Source: Bacteroidales bacterium UBA1064
GTDB taxonomy: Bacteria > Bacteroidota > Bacteroidia > Bacteroidales > Tenuifilaceae
Length of the DNA: 23,572 nt
Direction: 5' to 3'
Assembly: GCA_002316235.1 (NCBI GenBank)
Contig: DCDD01000045.1
Location: forward strand, 1-23,572
Of the stretch, positions 15,296-23,552 are shown piece by piece (position 1 is the first letter of the stretch; every line of letters starts with the position of its first letter). The position numbers were made by a program, and so were the translations under genes. Below the pieces are notes generated by a model. It was not told where the DNA came from. It searched no databases and saw only the letters and a program-made list of their open reading frames with translations.

Positions 15296-15615
15296 CCCTA
15301 AACACTCGGCATTCGAATGTAGGCAGGAAGCACCTGCAACGCTCCACCTGTAGGTGTTAATCCCAATCCGCATTATTCCCATCAGCAACTTGAGGAATCA
15401 TCTTTACACATGTCAGCAATTGCCTACCGCAATACTTCATAGAAGTTCACAGATCCGGCCTTCAAAAAACCTGCAGCATCACACCCGTGAAAAAATTCAA
15501 AACCGACATTTAAAAATTTATAAAAATTTAATTTCAAAATACTAACAAATCTTAACCAAAACATGTATGTTTAGGGTGAAGTTTGCACTACGATTATTTC
15601 ACAGCTAGCCATACC
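15296..15615 (+). other. 320-base spacer with no recognised gene
   Basis: Frames here are open for up to 63 codons (15354-15545) but show no recognisable protein and run into the AT-rich part. Near 15328-15356 the sequence has short CACCT/AGGTG inverted repeats without a T-tract, so a terminator for the DUF5916 gene is only weakly suggested. The 3' third is very AT-rich, with two AAAAATTTA copies. TATGTTTA at 15566-15573 is a near-consensus -7 element 42 bases before the adenosyltransferase ATG. No cobalamin riboswitch was recognised. Confidence 0.5.
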
Positions 15616-16164
15616 ATGAAAATATATACCAAAACGGGCGACAAGGGGATGACCTCCCTGATAGGCGGAATGCGTGTTCCCAAGTACCACCCCAGGATAG
15701 ATACCTACGGAACAGTTGATGAGCTAATTGCCTTCATCGGGTTGCTGCGCGATCAACCAGTTGATGGCCACACCAGGGATATGCTGGTATTTGTCCAGGA
15801 TAAATTGATGAGCTGTGCCGCAGTGCTTGCAGCCGAAGAACCCAACTCAAAAACTGACTTACCAACAGTTTCCGATGCCGACGTTAGGAAGTTGGAAGCA
15901 GACATTGATGCCATGGATGCCCTTCTTGAACCCCTGACATCGTTCGTTCTTCCCGGTGGACATCCTACAGTTTCGCTTTGCCATGTTTGCAGAACAATTT
16001 GCCGTAGGGCTGAACGACTGGCCGTTAAACTTGCAACCGAAACGCCCCTACCCGTCAACCTGACTATATTTCTGAATCGGCTTAGCGATTACCTATTCAC
16101 GCTTTCCCGGAAGCTGGCAAAAGATTTAAAGGTAGATCAGATAAAATGGCATCCTGATAAGTAA
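15616..16164 (+). CDS. Cob(I)yrinic acid a,c-diamide / cob(I)alamin adenosyltransferase (PduO type)
   Basis: This enzyme transfers the 5'-deoxyadenosyl group of ATP to cob(I)alamin to make adenosylcobalamin. The 182-residue product has the PduO-type ATP-binding N-terminus YTKTGDKGMTSLIGG, then RIDTYGTVDEL, FVLPGGHP, HVCRTICRRAERLA and the C-terminal LNRLSDYLFTLSRKLAKD. These are all expected in the five-helix bundle trimer family. The usual DELN(A/S) segment reads DELIAFIG here. The frame is open from a TTG at 15583, but the ATG at 15616 gives the normal N-terminus MKIYTKTGDKG. No cobalamin biosynthesis or B12-dependent enzyme gene is adjacent, so it likely supplies cofactor to enzymes encoded elsewhere. 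Confidence 0.95.
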   Translation: MKIYTKTGDKGMTSLIGGMRVPKYHPRIDTYGTVDELIAFIGLLRDQPVDGHTRDMLVFVQDKLMSCAAVLAAEEPNSKTDLPTVSDADVRKLEADIDAMDALLEPLTSFVLPGGHPTVSLCHVCRTICRRAERLAVKLATETPLPVNLTIFLNRLSDYLFTLSRKLAKDLKVDQIKWHPDK

Positions 16165-16177
16165 TTCCAATTTTTTA

Positions 16178-16185
16178 TATATTTG
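16178..16185 (+). promoter_or_regulatory. -7 element for the DUF2795 gene
   Basis: TATATTTG, followed by C, is a full TAnnTTTG match, 65 bases before the DUF2795 ATG and 14 bases after the adenosyltransferase stop. No TTG is present at the -33 spacing. It suggests that the small gene can be transcribed independently. Confidence 0.5.
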
Positions 16186-16249
16186 CGGGTATATGGTTAT
16201 TTATAATCTATTAATTATCAGTTTATTAACTAAAATATAAATTCTACCT

Positions 16250-16471
16250 ATGTACTGGACACTTGAATTAGCATCAAAGTTGGAAGATGCGCCCTGGCCG
16301 GCAACAAAGGAGGAACTCATTGACTATGCAATTCGCTCAGGCGCACCACTTGAGGTGATTGAAAACCTGCAAGAACTTGAGGAGGAAACTGAAATATATG
16401 AAAGCATAGAGGATATTTGGCCCGATTATCCCACCAAGGAGGATTTCTTTTTTAACGAGGATGAATACTAA
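16250..16471 (+). CDS. DUF2795 domain-containing small acidic protein
   Basis: This 73-residue protein is very acidic. It starts MYWTLELASKLEDAPWPATK and continues EELIDYAIRSGAPLEVIENL, the DUF2795 pattern of a short helical domain. The tail IYESIEDIWPDYPTKEDFFF is rich in aromatic and acidic residues. Near-identical small proteins are widespread in Bacteroidota as I recall, which points to a conserved but unknown cytosolic role. A dedicated -7 element lies upstream, and it follows the adenosyltransferase gene by 85 bases. Confidence 0.88.
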   Translation: MYWTLELASKLEDAPWPATKEELIDYAIRSGAPLEVIENLQELEEETEIYESIEDIWPDYPTKEDFFFNEDEY

Positions 16472-16691
16472 TCATTCTAAATGGTAACAAAGCAACCAGC
16501 AAGCAACCATTCAAAAGAAATTAGAAAAAGCCACTTCGGAATCCATGTAGGTGAACTCTCTGCCCCCGCCATGAAGGGTTATTTGCCTTACAGCCAAAAA
16601 GTTTTTGGTAGGGGTAGCATGTTTTTGCATAACCCACCTGTGGAAAACTGTGGAATAATAGGAAAGAATGATTGTTGGTGTTGACCCGGCT
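16472..16691. other. Spacer between convergent genes, nothing recognised
   Basis: This 220-base stretch separates the DUF2795 gene from the end of the ABC transporter gene on the opposite strand. A 67-codon plus-strand frame (16481-16684) has no recognisable features. Two CTGTGGAA copies lie exactly 10 bases apart at 16638-16645 and 16648-16655. I found no T-tract terminator for either gene. Confidence 0.5.
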
Positions 16692-19600
16692 TTAGTTCGC
16701 TTCCTTCTCGGCGCCAATTCTATCAAACTGCTCTAAAAAACGTTTAAGCAACCTATAGTATAAAATAAGGTAGAGCAGGATGTTTGAAATCCAAATAATT
16801 GCCACATTTACCCAGAAAGTTCCAGCAAATTTTCCAAATACCGGCTTAACAGGTGAGTAGAAGTGTGCCTTCACAAACTTTGTATCAGGATAAAGGAAAA
16901 TGGGATCAATTTTCTGAATAAGCCTTCCTTTATACTCGGTAATTCTTTCCACTTCACCCGTGTTTCTGACAAAATCGGTAAGACTCTCGTTGTAGTATTG
17001 CCGTTTAAGGTTTACAAATGCTTCCTGCCCACCAGGAGCAGCCTGAAAGCTGGATATGTAGGCATCCTTCTGGCTGCTGGCTTTGTTATAAAGCTTCACG
17101 TAGTACTTGCGAACCAGCTCCAGGTAGCTTTTCAGCTCGTCGAGCAACTCGGGTGAAACTCCAGCCATGGAAACCTGGTTATACTTACTAAAAGTAAGCT
17201 TCGAGCCCTGCGGCGATGTCATTTCATGCATAATTTCGTTACGCAGCAGGGTTAGGGCATCTTCCACCTCCTCACTTTTTTCGGGCAAGCCCAGGTTCCG
17301 AGAGCAGAAGTCAACCTTATTCTGAAGCGATTTTAACCAGTAGTTCCTCTTGTAGTCCGAAATGCTCATGGCCTCATCAAACACGTAGAAGGGTTTCTCA
17401 TACGGGTTATTACAGAACTGCTCAACTGCCAGTGCCTCGTAGGCCCATCGGGCAACAATCAGCTCCCCGTAAAATGGAATGCTACTTGGTGAGGATATTT
17501 TGGGATTAAGCTTTTCGTACTTTACAATTACCCCGCTCAAGATGATCTGGGGAATAACCAAAAACGGGATGAGAATATAAATTGTTACAACCGTCTTGAA
17601 GCTATCCGAGATGACCAACCCCAGCATGTTCGACGAGAACCATGCGCTGAATAGAACCAGCCAGTACTCGAAGTACATCCCGCGAACCTCAAGGATTGAA
17701 TTCCCAACAATTACAAACATGAATGCCTGCACTGCCGACAACACCAGCAGTATGGCAACCTTCGACATCAGGTAGCTGGACCAGCTGAGGTTCAGGAATG
17801 ATTCGCGTTTCTGAATTTTTCTATCCTTAATAATCTCCTCGGCGCTTACCGTGAGGCCTACGAAAACTCCCACAATCACCGACATGAACAGGTAAACAGG
17901 AATGTTGCTGTTTTCCATGAAGGTGTAGCCAACCCTGTTTGAAACATCAATGTTGAAGTACTTGATAATGTAGGACAGTAGGAAGGCCAACAGCGGTGTT
18001 TCTAGCACATTGATAATCATGTACTGCGAGTTGGCCAGCTTGGACAGCACGTCGCGCTTGACAAAAATTTTCAGCTGCTTAAACCAACCAGGGGTCTTAA
18101 AGTGTATTTTGGGAAGGAAATCGGGAATACCGTCTAGCTGGGGTTGAGCTGAAAACCACTTTTTGTAGTGGTTGTTCCACTCTACGGGGCTTATTTTACG
18201 GGCACGGGTAGGATTGCCGTACTCGTCGAGCACGTTGGCCTCCACAATGTTGAATATTTGTTCGGGGTTCACATTGCCACAGGTGGCGCATTCGCTCTCG
18301 TTCCAGTTGGCATGCTGAACCCTTGACTTAAAGTACATGATGGACTCGATAGGATCGCCATTGTAGATGAGGTAGCCACCCGTGTCGAGTATCAGGAGCT
18401 TGTCGAGCATCTTGAATATTTCGGACGAGGGTTGATGGATTACCACGAAAACAAGTTTTCCCTTCAGGGTAAGTTCCTTGAGCAGGTCGAGGATGTTTTC
18501 CGAATCGCGTGAGCTGAGACCGGAGGTTGGCTCGTCGAGGAAAAGGATGGCAGGCTCCCGAATAAGCTCCAGGGCAATGTTGAGCCTTTTTCGCTGACCT
18601 CCGCTTATCTTTTTGTTAAGGGGTGTACCCACCCGCATATCCCTGATTTCATTAAGCCCAAGGTTTACCAGTGTTCGGGAAACCGCCTCATCGAGCTGCT
18701 GGGGCGTGTAGTTGTCGAAACACAAGCGGGCGTTGAAATACAGATTTTGGTAAACGGTAAGCTCCTCAATGAGCAGATCGTCCTGTGAAACGAATCCAAT
18801 TTGTCCCTCCACCAACTCGGGTTGCCTATGAATGTCAATGCCGTTGATGAGCACATTTCCGGCTGTGGGCTTTTCGCTTCCGTTCAGCACGTTCAGCAAG
18901 GTAGATTTTCCTGCACCCGAGGCTCCCATAATGCCTACCAGGTGTCCCGATTCCTCAGTAAACGTCATTTGGTGAATACCGATTTTTCCACTTCTGAATC
19001 GGTACTCAACGTCTAAAGCCTCGAATACTATCCTCTCCTTGAGCTTATCGAGGGCAAACCGCCCAACAATATCGCTGAAGTAAACCGGTTTGATTTTAGG
19101 ATTGCGAATGGAAGAGCCATTGCTCAGAACAAAAATTTTCTCGTTCTGGATTAGGTGGCCGTTTAGGTAGAGCTCATGGGTGCCCCTGTAACGCAGGAAA
19201 AATATGTTGGCCGACTCAATAAAAACAACCCGCAGCTCGTCTAGCAAGCCCTCAGCGTAAATGTGCTTCACACCAGGCAGCTCAAAATCCTTGTTGCCGT
19301 CGATGAGTAAAACATTTGGGGTAATAGGAATTTGGTTGAAGCTGGAGAGAACGAAATCGGAAAGCATGTTGAACTCATCAGCGGAAACGTAGAATGTTTC
19401 AGCAACGGTAGAAATAAATGCCATTTCCTGCTCGGTAACCTTGCCCTCTTCGGGCTTAACAAACTCCAGCAGCCTAACCAGCACCACTATTTTTTGCTGC
19501 TGCTGTAGCTCTTCGTTTATCTGGGCACAAATTTTCAGCACCCTTACCGAGCTTGACGATGTTCTTTTTTTGGACTTGGTCTTCTCGCTTTGCTTCTCCT

Positions 19601-19793
19601 GGTAAAGATTGTAGTAGTTGTCGAAAACCTTGATGTACTCGGCCACCAGCTCCTGGTTCAGCTGGTTACGAAGGAATTCCTCCACTACCCGACGACGGTC
19701 GCTGTAATCATTGGCTTCCATTTCCTCCTCTGCAACCGGTCGGGAAATGATGGCAAAAAGCTGCATTAGAGCTTTTAGAATCGATTCGCTCAT
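16692..19793 (-). CDS. ABCG-like ABC transporter, ATPase fused to permease, with TerB-like and FHA-like N-terminal domains
   Basis: This is a 1033-residue fused half-transporter, probably a homodimeric exporter in the inner membrane. Residues 1-150 are helical and resemble a TerB-type domain. Residues about 160-240 form a beta-rich FHA-like segment (GTHELYLNGHLI, LSNGSSIRNPKIKP). The ATPase covers about 253-480, with Walker A GASGAGKST (290-298), signature ISGGQ (396-400), Walker B ILFLDEP (416-422) and His453. A linker holds CATCGNVNPEQ (Cys502, Cys505). Six predicted membrane segments lie at about 594-613, 632-650, 677-698, 710-730, 735-757 and 993-1013. A loop of about 230 residues separates the last two, as in the ABCG order but much larger. 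It is the third gene of an operon with a lipoprotein and a small exported protein. The substrate is unknown. Confidence 0.92.
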   Translation of the reverse strand: MSESILKALMQLFAIISRPVAEEEMEANDYSDRRRVVEEFLRNQLNQELVAEYIKVFDNYYNLYQEKQSEKTKSKKRTSSSSVRVLKICAQINEELQQQQKIVVLVRLLEFVKPEEGKVTEQEMAFISTVAETFYVSADEFNMLSDFVLSSFNQIPITPNVLLIDGNKDFELPGVKHIYAEGLLDELRVVFIESANIFFLRYRGTHELYLNGHLIQNEKIFVLSNGSSIRNPKIKPVYFSDIVGRFALDKLKERIVFEALDVEYRFRSGKIGIHQMTFTEESGHLVGIMGASGAGKSTLLNVLNGSEKPTAGNVLINGIDIHRQPELVEGQIGFVSQDDLLIEELTVYQNLYFNARLCFDNYTPQQLDEAVSRTLVNLGLNEIRDMRVGTPLNKKISGGQRKRLNIALELIREPAILFLDEPTSGLSSRDSENILDLLKELTLKGKLVFVVIHQPSSEIFKMLDKLLILDTGGYLIYNGDPIESIMYFKSRVQHANWNESECATCGNVNPEQIFNIVEANVLDEYGNPTRARKISPVEWNNHYKKWFSAQPQLDGIPDFLPKIHFKTPGWFKQLKIFVKRDVLSKLANSQYMIINVLETPLLAFLLSYIIKYFNIDVSNRVGYTFMENSNIPVYLFMSVIVGVFVGLTVSAEEIIKDRKIQKRESFLNLSWSSYLMSKVAILLVLSAVQAFMFVIVGNSILEVRGMYFEYWLVLFSAWFSSNMLGLVISDSFKTVVTIYILIPFLVIPQIILSGVIVKYEKLNPKISSPSSIPFYGELIVARWAYEALAVEQFCNNPYEKPFYVFDEAMSISDYKRNYWLKSLQNKVDFCSRNLGLPEKSEEVEDALTLLRNEIMHEMTSPQGSKLTFSKYNQVSMAGVSPELLDELKSYLELVRKYYVKLYNKASSQKDAYISSFQAAPGGQEAFVNLKRQYYNESLTDFVRNTGEVERITEYKGRLIQKIDPIFLYPDTKFVKAHFYSPVKPVFGKFAGTFWVNVAIIWISNILLYLILYYRLLKRFLEQFDRIGAEKEAN

Positions 19794-19815
19794 GGAGTGC
19801 TATATAAGGTTAGAA

Positions 19816-20232
19816 CTACTGTTTAAACCCAATAAGCAGCATAACATATCCAGGTGTAAATTGCTGGCTTACCACATCCACCTGAATAATACATATAACC
19901 GTTGAAGTGAAGCGGAAATTCCAGTATGGTGAATAGTCATAATCCCTGTTGGAGAAAAGAAGGTTTTTATCGGTGTCGTACACAGTTAGAACAACCTGCC
20001 CCTTTTTAACGCTTGTGCAGGTGGTAATCCTGTAGGTATTTTCTCCAAAGAAAGTGGTGCGGAACTCGATAACCTGGTCGGGCTTAAGGGAGGCAAAGTA
20101 CTCCTGACCATCGGAAACGTATTCGGGAGGAAAGTTCAGTGCACAGGTGTTTCTGAGATTTTCTACCTGGGCGGTGGCTTTAACTGAGAAAAGTCCGATT
20201 AGTATGAAGGGGATTAAAATTTTTTTAGCCAT
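19816..20232 (-). CDS. Small secreted all-beta protein of unknown function
   Basis: The 138-residue product has a signal peptide (KKILIPFILIGLFSVKATAQ, cleavage near residue 20-22), so it is exported to the periplasm or beyond. The mature part is about 116 residues of alternating hydrophobic strands (TYRITTCTSVKKGQVVLTVY, then WNFRFTSTVICIIQVDV and GYVMLLIGF). This resembles a small beta-sandwich such as the bacterial pre-peptidase (PPC) fold, but I cannot assign a family. It has three cysteines (30, 72, 114). It lies 12 bases after the lipoprotein gene and 22 bases before the ABC transporter gene, so the three are almost certainly one transcript. A role as accessory or cargo of that transporter is inference. 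Confidence 0.75.
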   Translation of the reverse strand: MAKKILIPFILIGLFSVKATAQVENLRNTCALNFPPEYVSDGQEYFASLKPDQVIEFRTTFFGENTYRITTCTSVKKGQVVLTVYDTDKNLLFSNRDYDYSPYWNFRFTSTVICIIQVDVVSQQFTPGYVMLLIGFKQ

Positions 20233-20244
20233 GGCAACATATTG

Positions 20245-21144
20245 TCATTCAACTAATTTATTGCGGATACTTTCAATTTTGCTGCTTATGATCCGGATAT
20301 GGTACTCCGAAACCACCACCTGCGTGGTGCTATTTATTGTGATTTGCCTGTTGGCAGCATCAATAATCGGCTCCTTGTAGTTGTAGGAGTAAATTATGCC
20401 ATCGTATTCGTAGGCAACATTGATAAGCTCGTCTATCAGCTCGGAAAAATCGGACGATTTGTAGTAGTAGGGAGTTAACAGCTCAATAAGATTATCAAGG
20501 GGATGTTTCTGCTCGCCAAACCGGTTAATGATGTCCCGGTTGCTGTTTCCAAGAGCAATCTGGGTCAGAAAGTACATGCTCTCAATCCACGAACCGGCAA
20601 CTATTAAGGCGCCAATATCGCTCCGCTCGTTGGTCTTAAGGTATAAATCGGAACTTGAGTATGCTTTGGTTATAATTCGAGCTAATGAGTCCTTGTTGTT
20701 AATATTCTGCTCAACCGCATCAAAAAAATTCTGGTCGAAAATTTGCTCCAGACCAAGCTGGTCGCAGAGCTTACGTATGGCATCGAGGTATTTAATGGCT
20801 TCCTGTGTTCTATCGTATATGCACAGGTAGCTGATATCGGCACCGTAAATGCCAAGGTTAAGAGCCTGCTTGAAAGATTTGCCGTACTTTTGATACCGGT
20901 CGTACCGGTTGAGCAGATTCTCGTTGTAAGGAATGCTTAGGTTCTTTACCAGCCCTACAACCTGCCAAGGAGAGGGAATGGGAAAAATAGAACTTTCATA
21001 CTTGATAAGGGTGGGTAGCGTATCAATACTTACATCCTCTTTAATCGTTTGATTATCAGACTTATTAGGATGATTACATTCAGTAAGCCCAAATATTAAA
21101 AAACAACCCGATACAAAAAAAACTATGCGCTTAAAATTAAGCAT
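20245..21144 (-). CDS. Putative lipoprotein, helical, unknown function
   Basis: This is a 299-residue protein with a basic-hydrophobic N-terminus (residues 1-22) ending in GLTEC, with Cys23 followed by Asn. That is a lipobox with an unusual Glu at -1; an alternative VSGC ends at Cys14 but leaves a very short hydrophobic stretch. The mature part is mainly helical, with repeated Tyr/Leu heptad-like patterns (SYLCIYDRTQEAIKYLDAIR, ESMYFLTQIALGNSN), perhaps TPR-like. I do not recognise a catalytic motif. It is the first gene of the operon with the secreted protein and ABC transporter. I found no clear -7 element in the 252-base divergent spacer on this strand. Confidence 0.75.
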   Translation of the reverse strand: MLNFKRIVFFVSGCFLIFGLTECNHPNKSDNQTIKEDVSIDTLPTLIKYESSIFPIPSPWQVVGLVKNLSIPYNENLLNRYDRYQKYGKSFKQALNLGIYGADISYLCIYDRTQEAIKYLDAIRKLCDQLGLEQIFDQNFFDAVEQNINNKDSLARIITKAYSSSDLYLKTNERSDIGALIVAGSWIESMYFLTQIALGNSNRDIINRFGEQKHPLDNLIELLTPYYYKSSDFSELIDELINVAYEYDGIIYSYNYKEPIIDAANRQITINSTTQVVVSEYHIRIISSKIESIRNKLVE

Positions 21145-21306
21145 ACATCACTTTTGAAATTGTTCAGTGCAAGTAAGATAAAATAAATGAAATATCCAAA
21201 GGGCAAAAGCGGCAAATTAGCTACCCCAACAAACAACGGGCAACAACCTGATTTGGTAAAAAAATATTAAACCTCCCGGAGCAGCACCATGTCAAAATAA
21301 AAGGAT

Positions 21307-21314
21307 TATTTTTG
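21307..21314 (+). promoter_or_regulatory. -7 element for the prolyl tripeptidyl peptidase gene
   Basis: TATTTTTG, followed by C, is a full TAnnTTTG match, 82 bases before the peptidase ATG in the divergent spacer 21145-21396. No TTG lies at the proper -33 distance, so expression may be modest or need an activator. Confidence 0.5.
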
Positions 21315-21396
21315 CTTTAGCTTGGTGTAGGATACCCGAATCGCACACACTAAATGCTGATACAAACACTAACTTATAAAGTTAAAAGCTTGAAAT

Positions 21397-23532
21397 ATGA
21401 AAAAAGTTACCCTCCTTACAGCTGCATTTATGCTGTCGCTAACATCGGTTGCCCAGCAGAAAGTTTTGACCCTTGAACAGGCAGTCCTAAGGCAGTATGC
21501 CGACTTTAGACCCCAAACCCTGGCAAATTTCAGCTGGAAGGCTAATGTCAACGCATACACCTACACTGAAGGCGACAGCATTATTGAGGTTTCCGTTCCA
21601 AGCGGTATGCCTAAAACCGTTATGACGCTTGAATTGCTAAACCGTTTGCTCTCAGCCGATTCAATTCCTGCACTGAAGAGGTTGGCCTACACATGGGCAT
21701 CGGAAAACGTTATCAAGGTATTCTCGGCTCCATACTTGGCCTTTGTTGATGTTGGTTTGGGGAAAATCACACGTAGGTTTACAATTCCCGAAGAGGCGGA
21801 AAACCTGGAGTTAAGCCCTAACAATACCAGCCTTGCCTACACAGTTGCAAACAACCTCTACATTACTGATGCTAAGGGTACTCCGGTTGCCGTTACAACC
21901 AACGATAACCCGGGCATTGTTAACGGACAAGCTGTTCATCGGAATGAGTTCGGAATCAACAAAGGCATTTTCTGGTCGCCCGGCAGCAGCTACCTGGCCT
22001 ACTACCGCATGGACGAGACAATGGTAACCGACTACCCCTTGGTGGACATAACGCAGCGCATTGCAAGGGTAGAGCCTGTGAAGTACCCCATGGCCGGCAT
22101 GAAGAGCCACGAGGTTACCCTCAGGGTTTACAACCTTAGCACCCATTCGAACATCGAAATTAAAACCGGGCTACCCGCAGAACAGTACCTTACCTGCGTT
22201 ACGTGGAGTCCGGATGAAAAGTCGATTTTTATTGCAACGCTGAACAGGGAACAGAACCACATGCGGCTCAACCGGTATAGCGCTCAAACCGGAGAGCTGA
22301 TGGCAACCCTTTTTGAAGAAACCGATTCTGAATATGTTGAACCCCAACAACCGCTGGCGTTTCTTGACGATAATTCGGGTAGGTTCATCTGGCAAAGCCG
22401 GCGCGATGGCTGGAACCACCTCTACCTTTACGATGTAAACGGAAAGTTGCTCAGGCAGCTAACCCGTGGCGAGTGGGAGGTTACCAATATAAACGCTATT
22501 GATCTTCCAAACGGTAAAATTTACATTACCGCAACTCGTGAAAGCCCAATAGAAAGGCAAGTTTACGCTGTTGACCTAAAAAAGGACAACATTACCATGC
22601 TAACCCAGGGGGCAGGGTTTCATAACGCACTTTTCAGTCCCGATTGTAAGTATTTTGTCGATTTCTACTCCTCCATTTCCATTCCAAACAGGGTTAACCT
22701 TTGCACGGGCAAGGGAAAAATAGTTAAAAACCTGGTCAATGCCCCCAACCCTCTGGCCAGCTACAACGTATCCCTTCCCGAACTCCTCACGCTTAAGGCT
22801 GATGACGGCACAACCCTGTACGGCCGTTTGATTAGACCTGTAAATTTTGACTCTACACTAAGGTACCCCGTGGTGGTTTACGTTTACGGAGGCCCTCACT
22901 CGCAGCTGGTACGGAACTCGTGGATGGGTGGGGCAAGCCTTTGGGAGTGCTACATGGCTTCAAGGGGCTACATCCTTTTCACCCTCGATAACCGGGGAAC
23001 TTCCTACCGGGGAAGCAATTTTGAGCAAACAATCCACCGCCGGCTAGGAACCATAGAAATTGCCGACCAGCTGGCTGGGGTAAACTTCCTGAAATCCTTG
23101 CCCTATGTTGATTCCACAAGAATTGGTGTTCATGGATGGAGCTTCGGAGGATTCATGACCATTTCGCTCATGCTGCGTGCACCTGAATTCTTTAAGGTTG
23201 GAGTTGCTGGTGGCCCGGTTACCGATTGGAAGTTCTACGAGGTGATGTATGGTGAGCGTTATATGGACACCCCACAGGAAAACCCCGACGGGTATAGCAC
23301 GTCCGACCTTAAACAGTACGTAAAAAACTTAAAGGGAAAGCTCCTCATCATCCACGACGATATGGACAAAACGGTGGTGCCTCAGAACAGCCTCACGCTG
23401 CTTCACGAGTTTGTTAAAAGCAACGTTCAGGTCGATTTCTTCCTCTACCCCCAGCACGAGCATAACGTGATGGGTAAGGACAGGGTTCACCTGATTGATA
23501 AAATTATCCGGTACTTCGACGAGAACCTGTAA
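21397..23532 (+). CDS. ptpA: Prolyl tripeptidyl peptidase-like S9B serine peptidase
   Basis: The 711-residue exported peptidase has a signal peptide (1-19, ending SVAQ). A DPPIV-type beta-propeller covers about 40-450 and an alpha/beta hydrolase domain covers about 460-711. The catalytic triad is Ser582 in GWSFGG, Asp657 in IIHDDMDKTVV and His689 in YPQHEHNVMG. The substrate-end motif reads VHRNEFGINKGIFWSP. It therefore has a single Glu (184) where DPPIV has the YEEE double-Glu motif. Glu620 in VMYGERYMDTPQENP matches the second amino-terminus-binding Glu of Porphyromonas gingivalis PtpA as I remember it. These features favour release of Xaa-Xaa-Pro tripeptides over dipeptides. It has its own promoter element and a downstream terminator. 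Confidence 0.93.
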   Translation: MKKVTLLTAAFMLSLTSVAQQKVLTLEQAVLRQYADFRPQTLANFSWKANVNAYTYTEGDSIIEVSVPSGMPKTVMTLELLNRLLSADSIPALKRLAYTWASENVIKVFSAPYLAFVDVGLGKITRRFTIPEEAENLELSPNNTSLAYTVANNLYITDAKGTPVAVTTNDNPGIVNGQAVHRNEFGINKGIFWSPGSSYLAYYRMDETMVTDYPLVDITQRIARVEPVKYPMAGMKSHEVTLRVYNLSTHSNIEIKTGLPAEQYLTCVTWSPDEKSIFIATLNREQNHMRLNRYSAQTGELMATLFEETDSEYVEPQQPLAFLDDNSGRFIWQSRRDGWNHLYLYDVNGKLLRQLTRGEWEVTNINAIDLPNGKIYITATRESPIERQVYAVDLKKDNITMLTQGAGFHNALFSPDCKYFVDFYSSISIPNRVNLCTGKGKIVKNLVNAPNPLASYNVSLPELLTLKADDGTTLYGRLIRPVNFDSTLRYPVVVYVYGGPHSQLVRNSWMGGASLWECYMASRGYILFTLDNRGTSYRGSNFEQTIHRRLGTIEIADQLAGVNFLKSLPYVDSTRIGVHGWSFGGFMTISLMLRAPEFFKVGVAGGPVTDWKFYEVMYGERYMDTPQENPDGYSTSDLKQYVKNLKGKLLIIHDDMDKTVVPQNSLTLLHEFVKSNVQVDFFLYPQHEHNVMGKDRVHLIDKIIRYFDENL

Positions 23533-23552
23533 AACCAGCTACCCTGGTTTTT
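23531..23552 (+). terminator. Rho-independent terminator after the peptidase gene
   Basis: An 8-bp perfect stem, AAAACCAG (23531-23538) with CTGGTTTT (23544-23551), closes a 5-base loop. It begins inside the stop codon and ends in a short T run. The GC core is only 4 bp, so strength may be moderate. Confidence 0.6.

Noticed and set aside
15354..15545. 63-codon plus-strand frame in the spacer before the adenosyltransferase gene
   Set aside because: Low-complexity AT-rich 3' half, no family resemblance, no ATG-based start with context; likely chance.
15296..15615. Possible cobalamin riboswitch upstream of the adenosyltransferase gene
   Set aside because: No B12-box-like sequence or multi-stem arrangement recognised.
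16481..16684. 67-codon plus-strand frame after the DUF2795 gene
   Set aside because: No recognisable motif or regular hydrophobic pattern, and it lies in a convergent spacer; not enough to call a gene.
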